Shown piece after piece: positions 1-6,355 of a DNA stretch of 6,355 nucleotides. Under the pieces are notes generated by a model. It was given only the letters and a program-made list of their open reading frames with translations, had not been told where the DNA came from and did not search any database. This stretch comes from Pseudomonas sp. Lineage in GTDB: Bacteria > Pseudomonadota > Gammaproteobacteria > Pseudomonadales > Pseudomonadaceae. The translations under genes and the position numbers were made by a program. How positions within the stretch are numbered: the first letter of the stretch is position 1; every line of letters starts with the position of its first letter. The stretch covers positions 1-6,355 of the forward strand of contig DNMQ01000214.1 in the NCBI GenBank assembly GCA_003488145.1. The letters are read 5' to 3'.

Positions 1-3000
1 CTGTCGAATTCCAGCCGCGCCGCCGCTTCGCGCAAGGGTTCGGCGAGGCCATTGGCCGGATCGACCAACAGGCTGCGCAGCCGCGTCACGTCGAGGTCCC
101 GTACCGGGAAGGTGAAGCCGAGTTCGGGCAGGCGTCTGGCCGATTGCAGCGCGGCGAGGGTCAGGCCGGCGCCATCCATATCGGTGTCGAGCACCTTTTG
201 CAGATGGCTGATGGCGATATCCTTCCACTCCAGCGGCAGACCGTAGGCCTGCAAAGCGGGTTCGACTAGCGCCTCCAGCTCGCCTTTGCCGCGCGCCCAA
301 TCTTCGAGGATCGCGTGCAGGCAGGTACCGGCTCGCGCACCGCGGGGGAAAGCAAAGAAGCCGCTGCCCGGCTCGCCGGCATCAGGAATGGCAAGGGCGT
401 CGCGGTCGGGCGCTTCCATATGCATGCCGGCTGCAAGACCGGAAAAGCTGCCGATCCGCCAGGCACTGTGCAGGCTGCGATTGAGCTGTGATAGCTGCTG
501 AGGCGGCGCGGCGCGGCCGGGGCCCTGTGCATTGGCTTCGCGCAACTCCAGCGGCAGGCAAGCCATATGGCCGTCGCTCCCCTGCACCAGTCGCTCGATG
601 GCCTGGCGCAGGCTGCCGCCGTTGAGGTCAGCCAGGTAGTTGCCCAGCTCGCTCAGCGGTTGCTCACCTGGGAGTTCGCGCCCATGCAGCAGCCAGGCCA
701 GGGCGCTGCTGTGCAGGCCTTCGTCGGCCAGGCTGCCGTCCTTCTTCGGTTTGCAGAGATTCACAGGCCCCCAGTGCAACCAGAGCCGGTCGCGCGCGCG
801 AGTCAGGGCCACATAGGCCAGGCGCAGCTGCTCGGCGAAGACCTCCTGGCGGGCGCGTTCGAGGTTGTCTTCCAGCGCGTCGCTGCCGAGGTCCAGCAGC
901 GGCTGGCCATTAGCATCGTGGCAGCGCGCGCTGTCGCGGTTCTTGCCGAGCAGCTTGCCGTCCCAGAGAAAGGGACAGAACACCAACGGGTATTCCAGCC
1001 CCTTGCTGGTGTGGATGGTGACGATCTGCACCCGCTCGGCATCACTTTCCAGGCGCAGCAGGGCTTCTTCGCCGGCGCCTTCGCTGCCGCGCTGCAGGTT
1101 GAACCAGGCGAGCAGCGGCTCAAGACCCGGGCGCAGCAGGCTTTCGGCTTGCAACAGTTCACCCAGGTGCAGGAGGTTGGTCAGCCGACGTTCGCCATCG
1201 ACACGCGCCAGCAGCCGTTCGGCCACCGCCTGCTCGTCGAGCCAGGCCCGGAATACGCGCATGAACCCCTGCTGCTGCCAGAGCTGGTGATAGCGCTCGG
1301 CGGCTTCGCGCTCGGCGTCCCACTGCTGCTGATCGTCCTGGCAACGAGCGAGATCGGCGGCGCTGCGCCCCAGCAGGCGCGTGGCCAGTGCATAGCGCAG
1401 CAGCCCTTCGCGACCGGGCTCGGCGTAGGCAGCCAGCACTGCGGCCAGCTCAGCCGCCTCCTCGCTGCGCCAGACGCTGTCACGCCCGCGGCGCACGCTG
1501 GGCACACCGCGCGCCGCCAGCTCGTCGGCGATCATCCCGGCCTGGCGGTGGTTGGCCACCAGCACGGCGATATCGCCACCTTTCAGCGGAGTAAACACAC
1601 CTTCCTTGTCGAAACCGGCGCGCCCTTCCGCGGCGCCTGCCAGTTGCAGGGCGATACGCCGGGCAGTGTCGCTCGCCGCCAGCTGCGCGGCTTCGCCCTT
1701 GCCGAGCGGATCGTCGCCCAGCCAGACGAGCGACAGCGGCGCCGCCTCGCCCTCCTCCACCAGCCGCAAGCTCGCACGCGGCTTGTCGGCCGCGCCTACT
1801 GCTGGATAGCGCAGATCAGGTTGGGCGAACGGCTGTGGATGATCGAACAGCTGGTTCAACGCGGCGATCAGCTCGGGCGTCGAGCGGTAATTGGTCGGCA
1901 GGTTGAAGGGCTCGCGATCGTCCTGCTGCTTGGCCGTCATATAGGTTGCAAGGTCCGCCCCGCGGAAGGCGTAGATCGCCTGTTTTGGATCGCCGACAAA
2001 ACACAGCGACGCCTCGCCCGCCTTGGCATAGATGCGGTTGAAGATGGCGTACTGGATCGGGTCGGTGTCCTGGAATTCGTCGATCAGCGCCAGCGGGTAG
2101 GTCGCACGCAGCGAGGCCGCCAGGTCTTCGCCCACCGGGCCTTTGAGTGCCAGATCCAGACGGTTGAGCAGGTCGTCGAAGGCCAGCAGCCGCTGCGTCG
2201 CCTTGCGCTCGGGCAGCTCGCGGTTGAGCCGTTCCAGCAGCGCCACCTGCAGGGCGATCAGCCGCTGCTTGCCGGCCGGCAGCGCCTCGGCGACCTGATC
2301 AGCGAGCTCGTCCAGCGCATGGGCCAGCTCGCAGACGGGCGCGTCATGGCCCTTCTTGCAGGCCTTGGTCAGCGCGCGGACGCCGAACTTGGCCACGCCC
2401 TCGGGCAAATCGAACATCACCGCCGGATCGGCGAAATAGGCATCCAAATCCGCCTGCCATGGCGCAAACTTGATACTTTTGTGCGTGCTCTGACTGAGCC
2501 CACCATGGGCCAGCAGCTCGGCGACCCACGCAGTGCCTGCTTGCTTCCACAGATCAGCGGCGCGCTGCCAGGCAGCTTCTACCGGACGCAGATCCGCAGC
2601 GACCGGCGCACCCTGCGGCTCGACCCGCAGATAGGGCTTGCCCAGATGACTGCGCAGCCGCTGGCGCAGCCACTGCGGGGTGATCCGGCTCTTGGCCAGG
2701 AAGCGCGCCCAGGCCGGATCGGCATCGGCCAGCTCGCTGCGCCAGGCGTCAGCCAGCAGCGCGTCGATGATCTCGCGATCATCGGCGGTCAGCTCGGCGT
2801 CGAAGTCACCACCGGCCTCGAACGCGGCGTCCTGCAGGGCGCGCTGGCAGAAGCCGTGAATGGTGAAGATCGCCGCCTCGTCGAAGCCGTGCACAGCCAG
2901 CAATAGGCGACGACGCGATGCCTCGTCCGGGTAGCGCGCGTGCAGGCGGTTAAGAAAGTCGTCGGCGCTCGGCGTGCCCTCATACACCGCCAGCAGGTCG

Positions 3001-3203
3001 GCCAGCCGCGCGCGGATGCGCTCGCGCAGCTCGGCGGTGGCGGCGGTGGTGTAGGTAACGACGAGAATCTGCCCCACCGACAGCTGCCGCTCCAGCAGCA
3101 GACGGGCGTAGAGCGCGGTGAGCGTCCAGGTCTTGCCGGTGCCGGCGCTGGCCTCGATCAGCGAGCGGCCATCGAAGGGGGAATCGAGCAGGTCGAGTTT
3201 CAT
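1..3203 (-). CDS. recB: RecB, exodeoxyribonuclease V beta subunit (3' end of gene missing)
   Basis: Beta subunit of the RecBCD helicase-nuclease: an ATP-driven 3'-5' SF1A helicase with a C-terminal nuclease that processes double-strand breaks and helps load RecA. The window holds 1067 codons with no stop; E. coli RecB is about 1180 residues. Motifs read by me: Walker A ASAGTGKT (18-25); motif Ia VVTYTTAATAELRERI (48-63); IFTIHGFCQRAL (112-123); Walker B DEFQDTDP (375-382); motif III GDPKQAIYAFRGAD (404-417); motif IV NYRST (from 438); motif V TIHTSKGLEY (729-738); motif VI LAYVALTRAR (795-804). All SF1A motifs look intact. The nuclease domain begins with FPRGARAGTCLH, whose His963 matches E. 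coli His956; the catalytic Asp-Asp-Lys cluster lies beyond position 1. The ATG at 3203 is chosen because MKLDLLDSPF leads directly into Walker A, has a strong Shine-Dalgarno, and overlaps the recC stop. It is probably co-transcribed with recC and translationally coupled to it. Confidence 0.97.
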   Translation of the reverse strand, partial: MKLDLLDSPFDGRSLIEASAGTGKTWTLTALYARLLLERQLSVGQILVVTYTTAATAELRERIRARLADLLAVYEGTPSADDFLNRLHARYPDEASRRRLLLAVHGFDEAAIFTIHGFCQRALQDAAFEAGGDFDAELTADDREIIDALLADAWRSELADADPAWARFLAKSRITPQWLRQRLRSHLGKPYLRVEPQGAPVAADLRPVEAAWQRAADLWKQAGTAWVAELLAHGGLSQSTHKSIKFAPWQADLDAYFADPAVMFDLPEGVAKFGVRALTKACKKGHDAPVCELAHALDELADQVAEALPAGKQRLIALQVALLERLNRELPERKATQRLLAFDDLLNRLDLALKGPVGEDLAASLRATYPLALIDEFQDTDPIQYAIFNRIYAKAGEASLCFVGDPKQAIYAFRGADLATYMTAKQQDDREPFNLPTNYRSTPELIAALNQLFDHPQPFAQPDLRYPAVGAADKPRASLRLVEEGEAAPLSLVWLGDDPLGKGEAAQLAASDTARRIALQLAGAAEGRAGFDKEGVFTPLKGGDIAVLVANHRQAGMIADELAARGVPSVRRGRDSVWRSEEAAELAAVLAAYAEPGREGLLRYALATRLLGRSAADLARCQDDQQQWDAEREAAERYHQLWQQQGFMRVFRAWLDEQAVAERLLARVDGERRLTNLLHLGELLQAESLLRPGLEPLLAWFNLQRGSEGAGEEALLRLESDAERVQIVTIHTSKGLEYPLVFCPFLWDGKLLGKNRDSARCHDANGQPLLDLGSDALEDNLERARQEVFAEQLRLAYVALTRARDRLWLHWGPVNLCKPKKDGSLADEGLHSSALAWLLHGRELPGEQPLSELGNYLADLNGGSLRQAIERLVQGSDGHMACLPLELREANAQGPGRAAPPQQLSQLNRSLHSAWRIGSFSGLAAGMHMEAPDRDALAIPDAGEPGSGFFAFPRGARAGTCLHAILEDWARGKGELEALVEPALQAYGLPLEWKDIAISHLQKVLDTDMDGAGLTLAALQSARRLPELGFTFPVRDLDVTRLRSLLVDPANGLAEPLREAAARLEFD
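1556..1563 (-). other. E. coli-type Chi octamer (GCTGGTGG) in recB
   Basis: The plus strand reads CCACCAGC, so the minus (coding) strand carries GCTGGTGG, the E. coli Chi sequence. It falls in frame on Leu-Val-Ala codons (CTG GTG GCC preceded by GTG). The match is exact. Whether the enzyme of this organism reads it as Chi is unknown, and common codons explain its presence. Confidence 0.4.
1757..1764 (-). other. E. coli-type Chi octamer (GCTGGTGG) in recB
   Basis: A second exact minus-strand GCTGGTGG, about 200 bases from the first. It lies on the Leu-Val-Glu codons CTG GTG GAG of recB. It is a sequence match only; function depends on the Chi specificity of the host RecC. Confidence 0.4.
3200..3203 (-). 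other. ATGA stop/start overlap joining recC to recB
   Basis: On the minus strand, ATG (3203-3201) starts recB and TGA (3202-3200) ends recC, sharing the bases TG. This is the usual four-base overlap of translationally coupled genes, and suggests the two subunits are made from one transcript in a set ratio. There is no room for ptrA, which lies between these genes in E. coli. Confidence 0.93.
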
Positions 3204-6200
3204 GCTTCCTCCTCGTCTTCAGCCAGGGCGTCGAGTGCCGGGCCGATCAATTCCTGAGCCAGGCTTTCGAAACGCTCGTTCAGCGGATCGCGGTCGCGGA
3301 AGGCCAAGGCATTCCACGGGTCTTCGGCCTCGGCTGCGATGGGGCTGAACTCAGCACCGAGCCAGGCTTCGCGGGCGCGTTTACGTGCGCAGTCGAGCGG
3401 TTCGCTGCCGCGGCTCGGCTTGCGATACCCCTTGGCGAAGGCATGGCTGCTGCGTGACAGCAACGGCAGTGGCTCACGGATGGCACAGCGATAGGCGGCG
3501 AGCCAGGGTTCGAGCAGCTCGGCGGCATTCGCCAGCGGCCCCAGTTGCCAGTCACCGGCGGGGGACAGCATCAGGCTGTGGCGCTCGATGCCGGGCGTGG
3601 CGGAGAGGTTGAGCAGCAGATGGCGCAGCCAGAACGGCGGCAGGTCCCACTCACCGAGACGGCCGAGCTTCCAGCCAAACAGCCCGGCCGGGGTTACGCC
3701 GTCGAGCCAGCCATGCACGCGCACGCCGGCCAGGGTGATGTCCACCGGCAGCGGCTCCGGCACGGCGTCCGGGCGCAGTTCGAACAGCCGCGGCGCGAAG
3801 GCACGCACCGGCCCGCGCAGCTTGCCCCACAGCGCCTGGCCCAGCTCGCCGGTCGGCAGCCAACCGGCAGCACAGGCCATGCGCCGTTCGTCTTCATCGC
3901 ACCAGCCGTGCTCCATCGCCTGCAGTGACAGGCGCCGCAGGCCGTTCCAGGCTGGCATCTCCAAATCGAACGGCTCGTCGCTGGCGAGCGATTCGTGGTC
4001 ATCGGCCAGACGCAGACCGAGGCGCTGTTCGAGCAGGAAGCGCGCCGGATGGCGGAAGCATTGCAGCAGCTGCGACGGCTCAATGGTCAGCCAGGCCTCA
4101 TCGGGCTCTGCGAGCAGGCTGGCAAACGGCTGCGGCTGGGTCTGCGGTGGCTCGGCCAGACGCCCGGCGGCGCGAAACCAGGGCGAGGAGAAACCGGCGC
4201 AAAGCCCGTCGCCGAAATTGCGCGGCGAGAACGGCTGCAGCGGGTGGGCGACGAGAATTTTCTGGCTGGCCGTCTTGGGTGCGGACTCGCCAGTATGCTC
4301 GGAAGCCTGCGCAACGGGCAGTTCGGCGGTCATGTCCACTGCTTCGAGCACTTCGCTGAGCAGCACCGACGGCGGCAGCACGGCGTTGTCGCGCGGGTCG
4401 CGGCCGACATAGGACAGGTACAACGCCTCGCGCGCCGAGAGGAGGGTTTCCAGCAGCAGGTAGCGATCATCCAGCCGCCGGGCACGGTCGCCGCGGCGTG
4501 GATGCCGGCCGATCAGATCGAAACCCGAGGGCGGTGTGCGCCGCGGAAAGGCGCCGTCGTCCAGCCCAAGCAGGCAGACCACGCGGAACGGCAAGCTGCG
4601 CATCGGCACCATGGTGCAGAAGGTCACCGCGCCGGTAAGAAAGCCCGAGGCGCCGCCGCCCTGCTGCAAGGCGGCACTGAGCTGCTGGTGCACCAGTTCC
4701 AGTTCGATGGGTCGCGTCAGGTCCGCGGCCTGGGCCTGGTCGCGCAACGCCGCGCAGGCCTGGGATAACAACAGCAGCGTGTCGCCGGCTTCGCGCTCGT
4801 CGAACAGGGTATCGATCAGGATCTGCAGGTCATCGGCCCATTCGGCCAGCGGACGCGGCCGCGCGAGCTGGTCGGCCAGCGTGCCGAGCCGATCGACGAA
4901 TTCCACCAGCCGTCCCAGCAGTTGCGCACGGGCGCCCTCCAGCGCATCCAGGGGCCAGTGCTCGCCGAGCAGTGGCGCGTTGTCGCCGGCCAGTTGTGGC
5001 GGCGCGGCAAAACCCAGCAGCAGTCGGTCCAGCCCCTGGCGCCAGGTGAAGGCTGATTCGTCCGGCAAGCCCAGGCGAACACGCTGGCTGCCGTCGCGCC
5101 CCCAGCGCACGCCGGCTTCACGCAACCAGTCGCGCAGCAGCGGCAGGTCTTCGCTTTCGATTCCGGCGCGACGGGCGATGGCCGGCTGCTCCAGCCAGGC
5201 GAGGATTTCCTCGGCGGCGAATCGGCTCTGCGCCAGCATCAGCAGTTCGAGGAAGGCCTCGATCAGCGGCATCTCGGCGCGCAGGCTGCGGTCGGCCAGG
5301 CTGTAGGGTATCCGCGGGCTGCCCTCGCGCGGCGCGAATACGGCTTCGATAAAGGGCGCGTAGCGCTCGATATCAGGGGTCAGCACAACCACCTGATCGG
5401 GCGTCAGCGCCGGGTTGGCAGCGAAGCGCGCCAGCAACTGGTCATGCAGGATTTCCACCTCGCGCAGAGGCGAATGAGCGATATGCACTTCCAGCGAGCG
5501 GTCATCCTCGGCAAGGGTGATGCGCTCATCGGGCTGCCGGGTGCGCAGGCGCAGGATGTCATTTTGCAGCGCGTGCAGCAGGCTGTCGTCGCGCAGGTCT
5601 TCGTCTTCGGAATACAGGCCGAACTCCTGGCTGCCCTCGCTGGCGGTCAGGCTGAACAGGGAATCGAAGAAATCGCGGCCCTGCTTGCCGAGACTGGCCA
5701 GCAGCGGATGGCCCACGTCGAGATACCAATCGTCAGCGCCGCTCTCAGGCTGGCGCGCCAGCTCGCGGATATCGCGAATCTCGCCCCAGGCTTCGCGGCT
5801 CGGGTTGAGCGCGCAGACCACCACGTCGATATGTCGCGCCAGACCATCGAGCACGCGCAGGTGGTGCGGCGGCAGGCTGCTGATGCCGAACACCAGCAGG
5901 CGCTCGGGCAGGCCGGGCAAGGGTTCGTCGCTGTAGAGCCGCTGCAGCAGATCGTCGAGCAGCCGGGCGCGGTGCGGATGGCCGTCCTTGGTCAGCTCGC
6001 GCCAGAGCAGCGCCTGCCAGCCTTCGTCCGGGCCGAGATCGAAGGTATCGCCACGCTCCCAAGCGGCCAGCCAGTCGTCGCGATAAAGCAGGTATTGGTC
6101 GAAGACGTCGGCGATCTTGGCAGCCAGCGACAGCCGCCGGCGCTCATCGCCGCCGTCGAGATACTGCGCCAGACGCGGCGCCAGCTCGAGGTTGGTCGGC

Positions 6201-6355
6201 TCGCAGAGCCAGCCGTAGAGGCGCCAGGTCAGGGTGGTCGGGGAAAACGCCGACTGCTCGGGCAGGCTGCCCAGCACGGTACGGCTCAGATCCCAGACGA
6301 ACTTGGCCGGCAGCTGAATCTCCAGCTGCATGGCGATGCCCTGCTTGCGCGCCAG
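3200..6355 (-). CDS. recC: RecC, exodeoxyribonuclease V gamma subunit (5' end of gene missing)
   Basis: Gamma subunit of RecBCD: it splits the duplex, feeds the strands to RecB and RecD, and recognises Chi in the 3' strand. The window shows 1051 residues and a TGA stop. The first visible residues, LARKQGIA, align with about residue 50 of E. coli RecC (about 1122 residues), so roughly 49 codons lie outside and the ATG at 6331 is an internal methionine. Conserved blocks, in order: QLPAKFVWD (bases about 6290-6316); the block ending DQYLLYRDDW (6071-6124); PDIERYAPFIEAVF (about 5338-5381); MRSLPFRVVCLLGLDDG (starting at 4603); RGDRARRLDDRYLLLE (about 4450-4500); FRHPARFLLEQRLGLRL (about 4013-4066); GWLDGV (near 3703) in the nuclease-like C-terminal domain. 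No Walker A is visible, as expected: RecC has a helicase fold without ATPase motifs. The acidic tail EDEEEA also encodes the recB ribosome-binding site. The frame is uninterrupted. Confidence 0.97.
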   Translation of the reverse strand: MARKQGIAMQLEIQLPAKFVWDLSRTVLGSLPEQSAFSPTTLTWRLYGWLCEPTNLELAPRLAQYLDGGDERRRLSLAAKIADVFDQYLLYRDDWLAAWERGDTFDLGPDEGWQALLWRELTKDGHPHRARLLDDLLQRLYSDEPLPGLPERLLVFGISSLPPHHLRVLDGLARHIDVVVCALNPSREAWGEIRDIRELARQPESGADDWYLDVGHPLLASLGKQGRDFFDSLFSLTASEGSQEFGLYSEDEDLRDDSLLHALQNDILRLRTRQPDERITLAEDDRSLEVHIAHSPLREVEILHDQLLARFAANPALTPDQVVVLTPDIERYAPFIEAVFAPREGSPRIPYSLADRSLRAEMPLIEAFLELLMLAQSRFAAEEILAWLEQPAIARRAGIESEDLPLLRDWLREAGVRWGRDGSQRVRLGLPDESAFTWRQGLDRLLLGFAAPPQLAGDNAPLLGEHWPLDALEGARAQLLGRLVEFVDRLGTLADQLARPRPLAEWADDLQILIDTLFDEREAGDTLLLLSQACAALRDQAQAADLTRPIELELVHQQLSAALQQGGGASGFLTGAVTFCTMVPMRSLPFRVVCLLGLDDGAFPRRTPPSGFDLIGRHPRRGDRARRLDDRYLLLETLLSAREALYLSYVGRDPRDNAVLPPSVLLSEVLEAVDMTAELPVAQASEHTGESAPKTASQKILVAHPLQPFSPRNFGDGLCAGFSSPWFRAAGRLAEPPQTQPQPFASLLAEPDEAWLTIEPSQLLQCFRHPARFLLEQRLGLRLADDHESLASDEPFDLEMPAWNGLRRLSLQAMEHGWCDEDERRMACAAGWLPTGELGQALWGKLRGPVRAFAPRLFELRPDAVPEPLPVDITLAGVRVHGWLDGVTPAGLFGWKLGRLGEWDLPPFWLRHLLLNLSATPGIERHSLMLSPAGDWQLGPLANAAELLEPWLAAYRCAIREPLPLLSRSSHAFAKGYRKPSRGSEPLDCARKRAREAWLGAEFSPIAAEAEDPWNALAFRDRDPLNERFESLAQELIGPALDALAEDEEEA
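3208..3213 (-). promoter_or_regulatory. Shine-Dalgarno for recB inside the recC tail
   Basis: The minus strand reads GAGGAGGAAGCATG here. AGGAGG is a full anti-16S complement and sits 4 bases before the recB ATG at 3203. The same bases encode the Glu codons of the acidic C-terminus of RecC, so one stretch serves as both coding sequence and ribosome-binding site. It supports the ATG at 3203 as the recB start and gives recB its own strong initiation signal alongside coupling to recC. Confidence 0.85.
4903..4910 (-). other. E. coli-type Chi octamer (GCTGGTGG) in recC
   Basis: A third exact minus-strand GCTGGTGG, on the Leu-Val-Glu codons CTG GTG GAA of recC. It has the same orientation as the two copies in recB. 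It is a sequence match only; codon preference is a sufficient explanation. Confidence 0.4.
5035..5046. repeat. 12-bp perfect palindrome in recC
   Basis: CCTGGCGCCAGG equals its own reverse complement and lies wholly inside the recC coding sequence, with no loop and no T-run. It is listed for completeness; a short palindrome like this is expected now and then in G+C-rich coding DNA and no function is claimed. Confidence 0.35.
5749..5762. repeat. 14-bp perfect palindrome in recC
   Basis: GCTGGCGCGCCAGC equals its own reverse complement. It is made of two overlapping head-to-head copies of GCTGGCGC and contains an AscI site (GGCGCGCC) at its centre. It lies in the RecC codons for Glu-Leu-Ala-Arg-Gln, so coding constraint (CTG GCG CGC CAG) explains it. 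There is no loop, so it would form only a weak cruciform and is not a terminator. Confidence 0.5.

Noticed and set aside
790..801. TCGCGCGCGCGA, a 12-bp palindrome with five CG repeats (possible Z-DNA)
   Set aside because: It encodes the Arg-Ala-Arg of RecB motif VI (TRARDR), so protein constraint and codon preference explain it; too short to claim a structural role.
567..2906. A 779-codon open frame on the plus strand, opposite recB
   Set aside because: It uses exactly the same triplet boundaries as recB, so its codons are complements of recB codons (Leu CTG becomes Gln CAG, giving a Gln- and Leu-rich product). It stays open because recB contains no Leu TTA, Leu CTA or Ser TCA-complement stops in that register, as expected in G+C-rich DNA. 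It resembles no family I know, while recB on the other strand has every expected motif.
3190..3260. Possible promoter or terminator at the recC-recB junction
   Set aside because: The genes overlap, and I saw no -35/-10 pair, no hairpin followed by a T-run, and no non-coding space.
3545..5306. Several plus-strand open frames of 127-274 codons opposite recC
   Set aside because: They overlap each other and the conserved RecC frame, have Arg/Ser/Ala-rich low-information products and no recognisable domain. They are shadows of a G+C-rich gene.
1..6355. Mobile element, CRISPR array, tRNA or novel defence system
   Set aside because: Every base lies in one of two intact, well recognised reading frames (recB or recC). 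No repeats, inverted termini or RNA-like structures were found.

Overview
The window is a piece of a G+C-rich bacterial chromosome, about two-thirds G+C in the lines I sampled. It is filled end to end by two minus-strand genes of the RecBCD recombination-repair machine: recC (upstream, 6355 down to 3200) and recB (downstream, 3203 down to 1). Both are cut by the window edges. recC lacks about its first 49 codons. recB lacks its C-terminal end, including the final nuclease residues. Neither frame has an internal stop; I read the recB frame triplet by triplet from its ATG to the window edge.

The protein sequences and the gene order suggest a gammaproteobacterium, most likely Pseudomonas or a close relative (Stutzerimonas/Azotobacter type). 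In Escherichia coli the protease gene ptrA lies between recC and recB. Here recC runs directly into recB through a four-base ATGA stop/start overlap, the arrangement I know from pseudomonads. This placement is an inference; I could not run a database search.

Layout: 6355-3200 is recC (minus), the Chi-reading, DNA-splitting subunit. 3213-3208 is a strong Shine-Dalgarno for recB inside the recC tail. 3203-1 is recB (minus), the 3'-5' SF1A helicase plus the start of its nuclease domain. recD, the usual third subunit gene, would be expected beyond position 1 but is not visible. There is no intergenic DNA, RNA gene, mobile element, CRISPR array, terminator or promoter that I can support.

The products work together: RecB and RecD unwind a broken DNA end, RecC separates the strands and scans one of them for Chi, and the RecB nuclease degrades DNA until Chi switches the enzyme to RecA loading. 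The complex also destroys linear phage DNA. I do not see a new system here. The points worth a second look concern Chi recognition and the relic nuclease site in RecC, and the distribution of Chi-like octamers, which codon usage probably explains.
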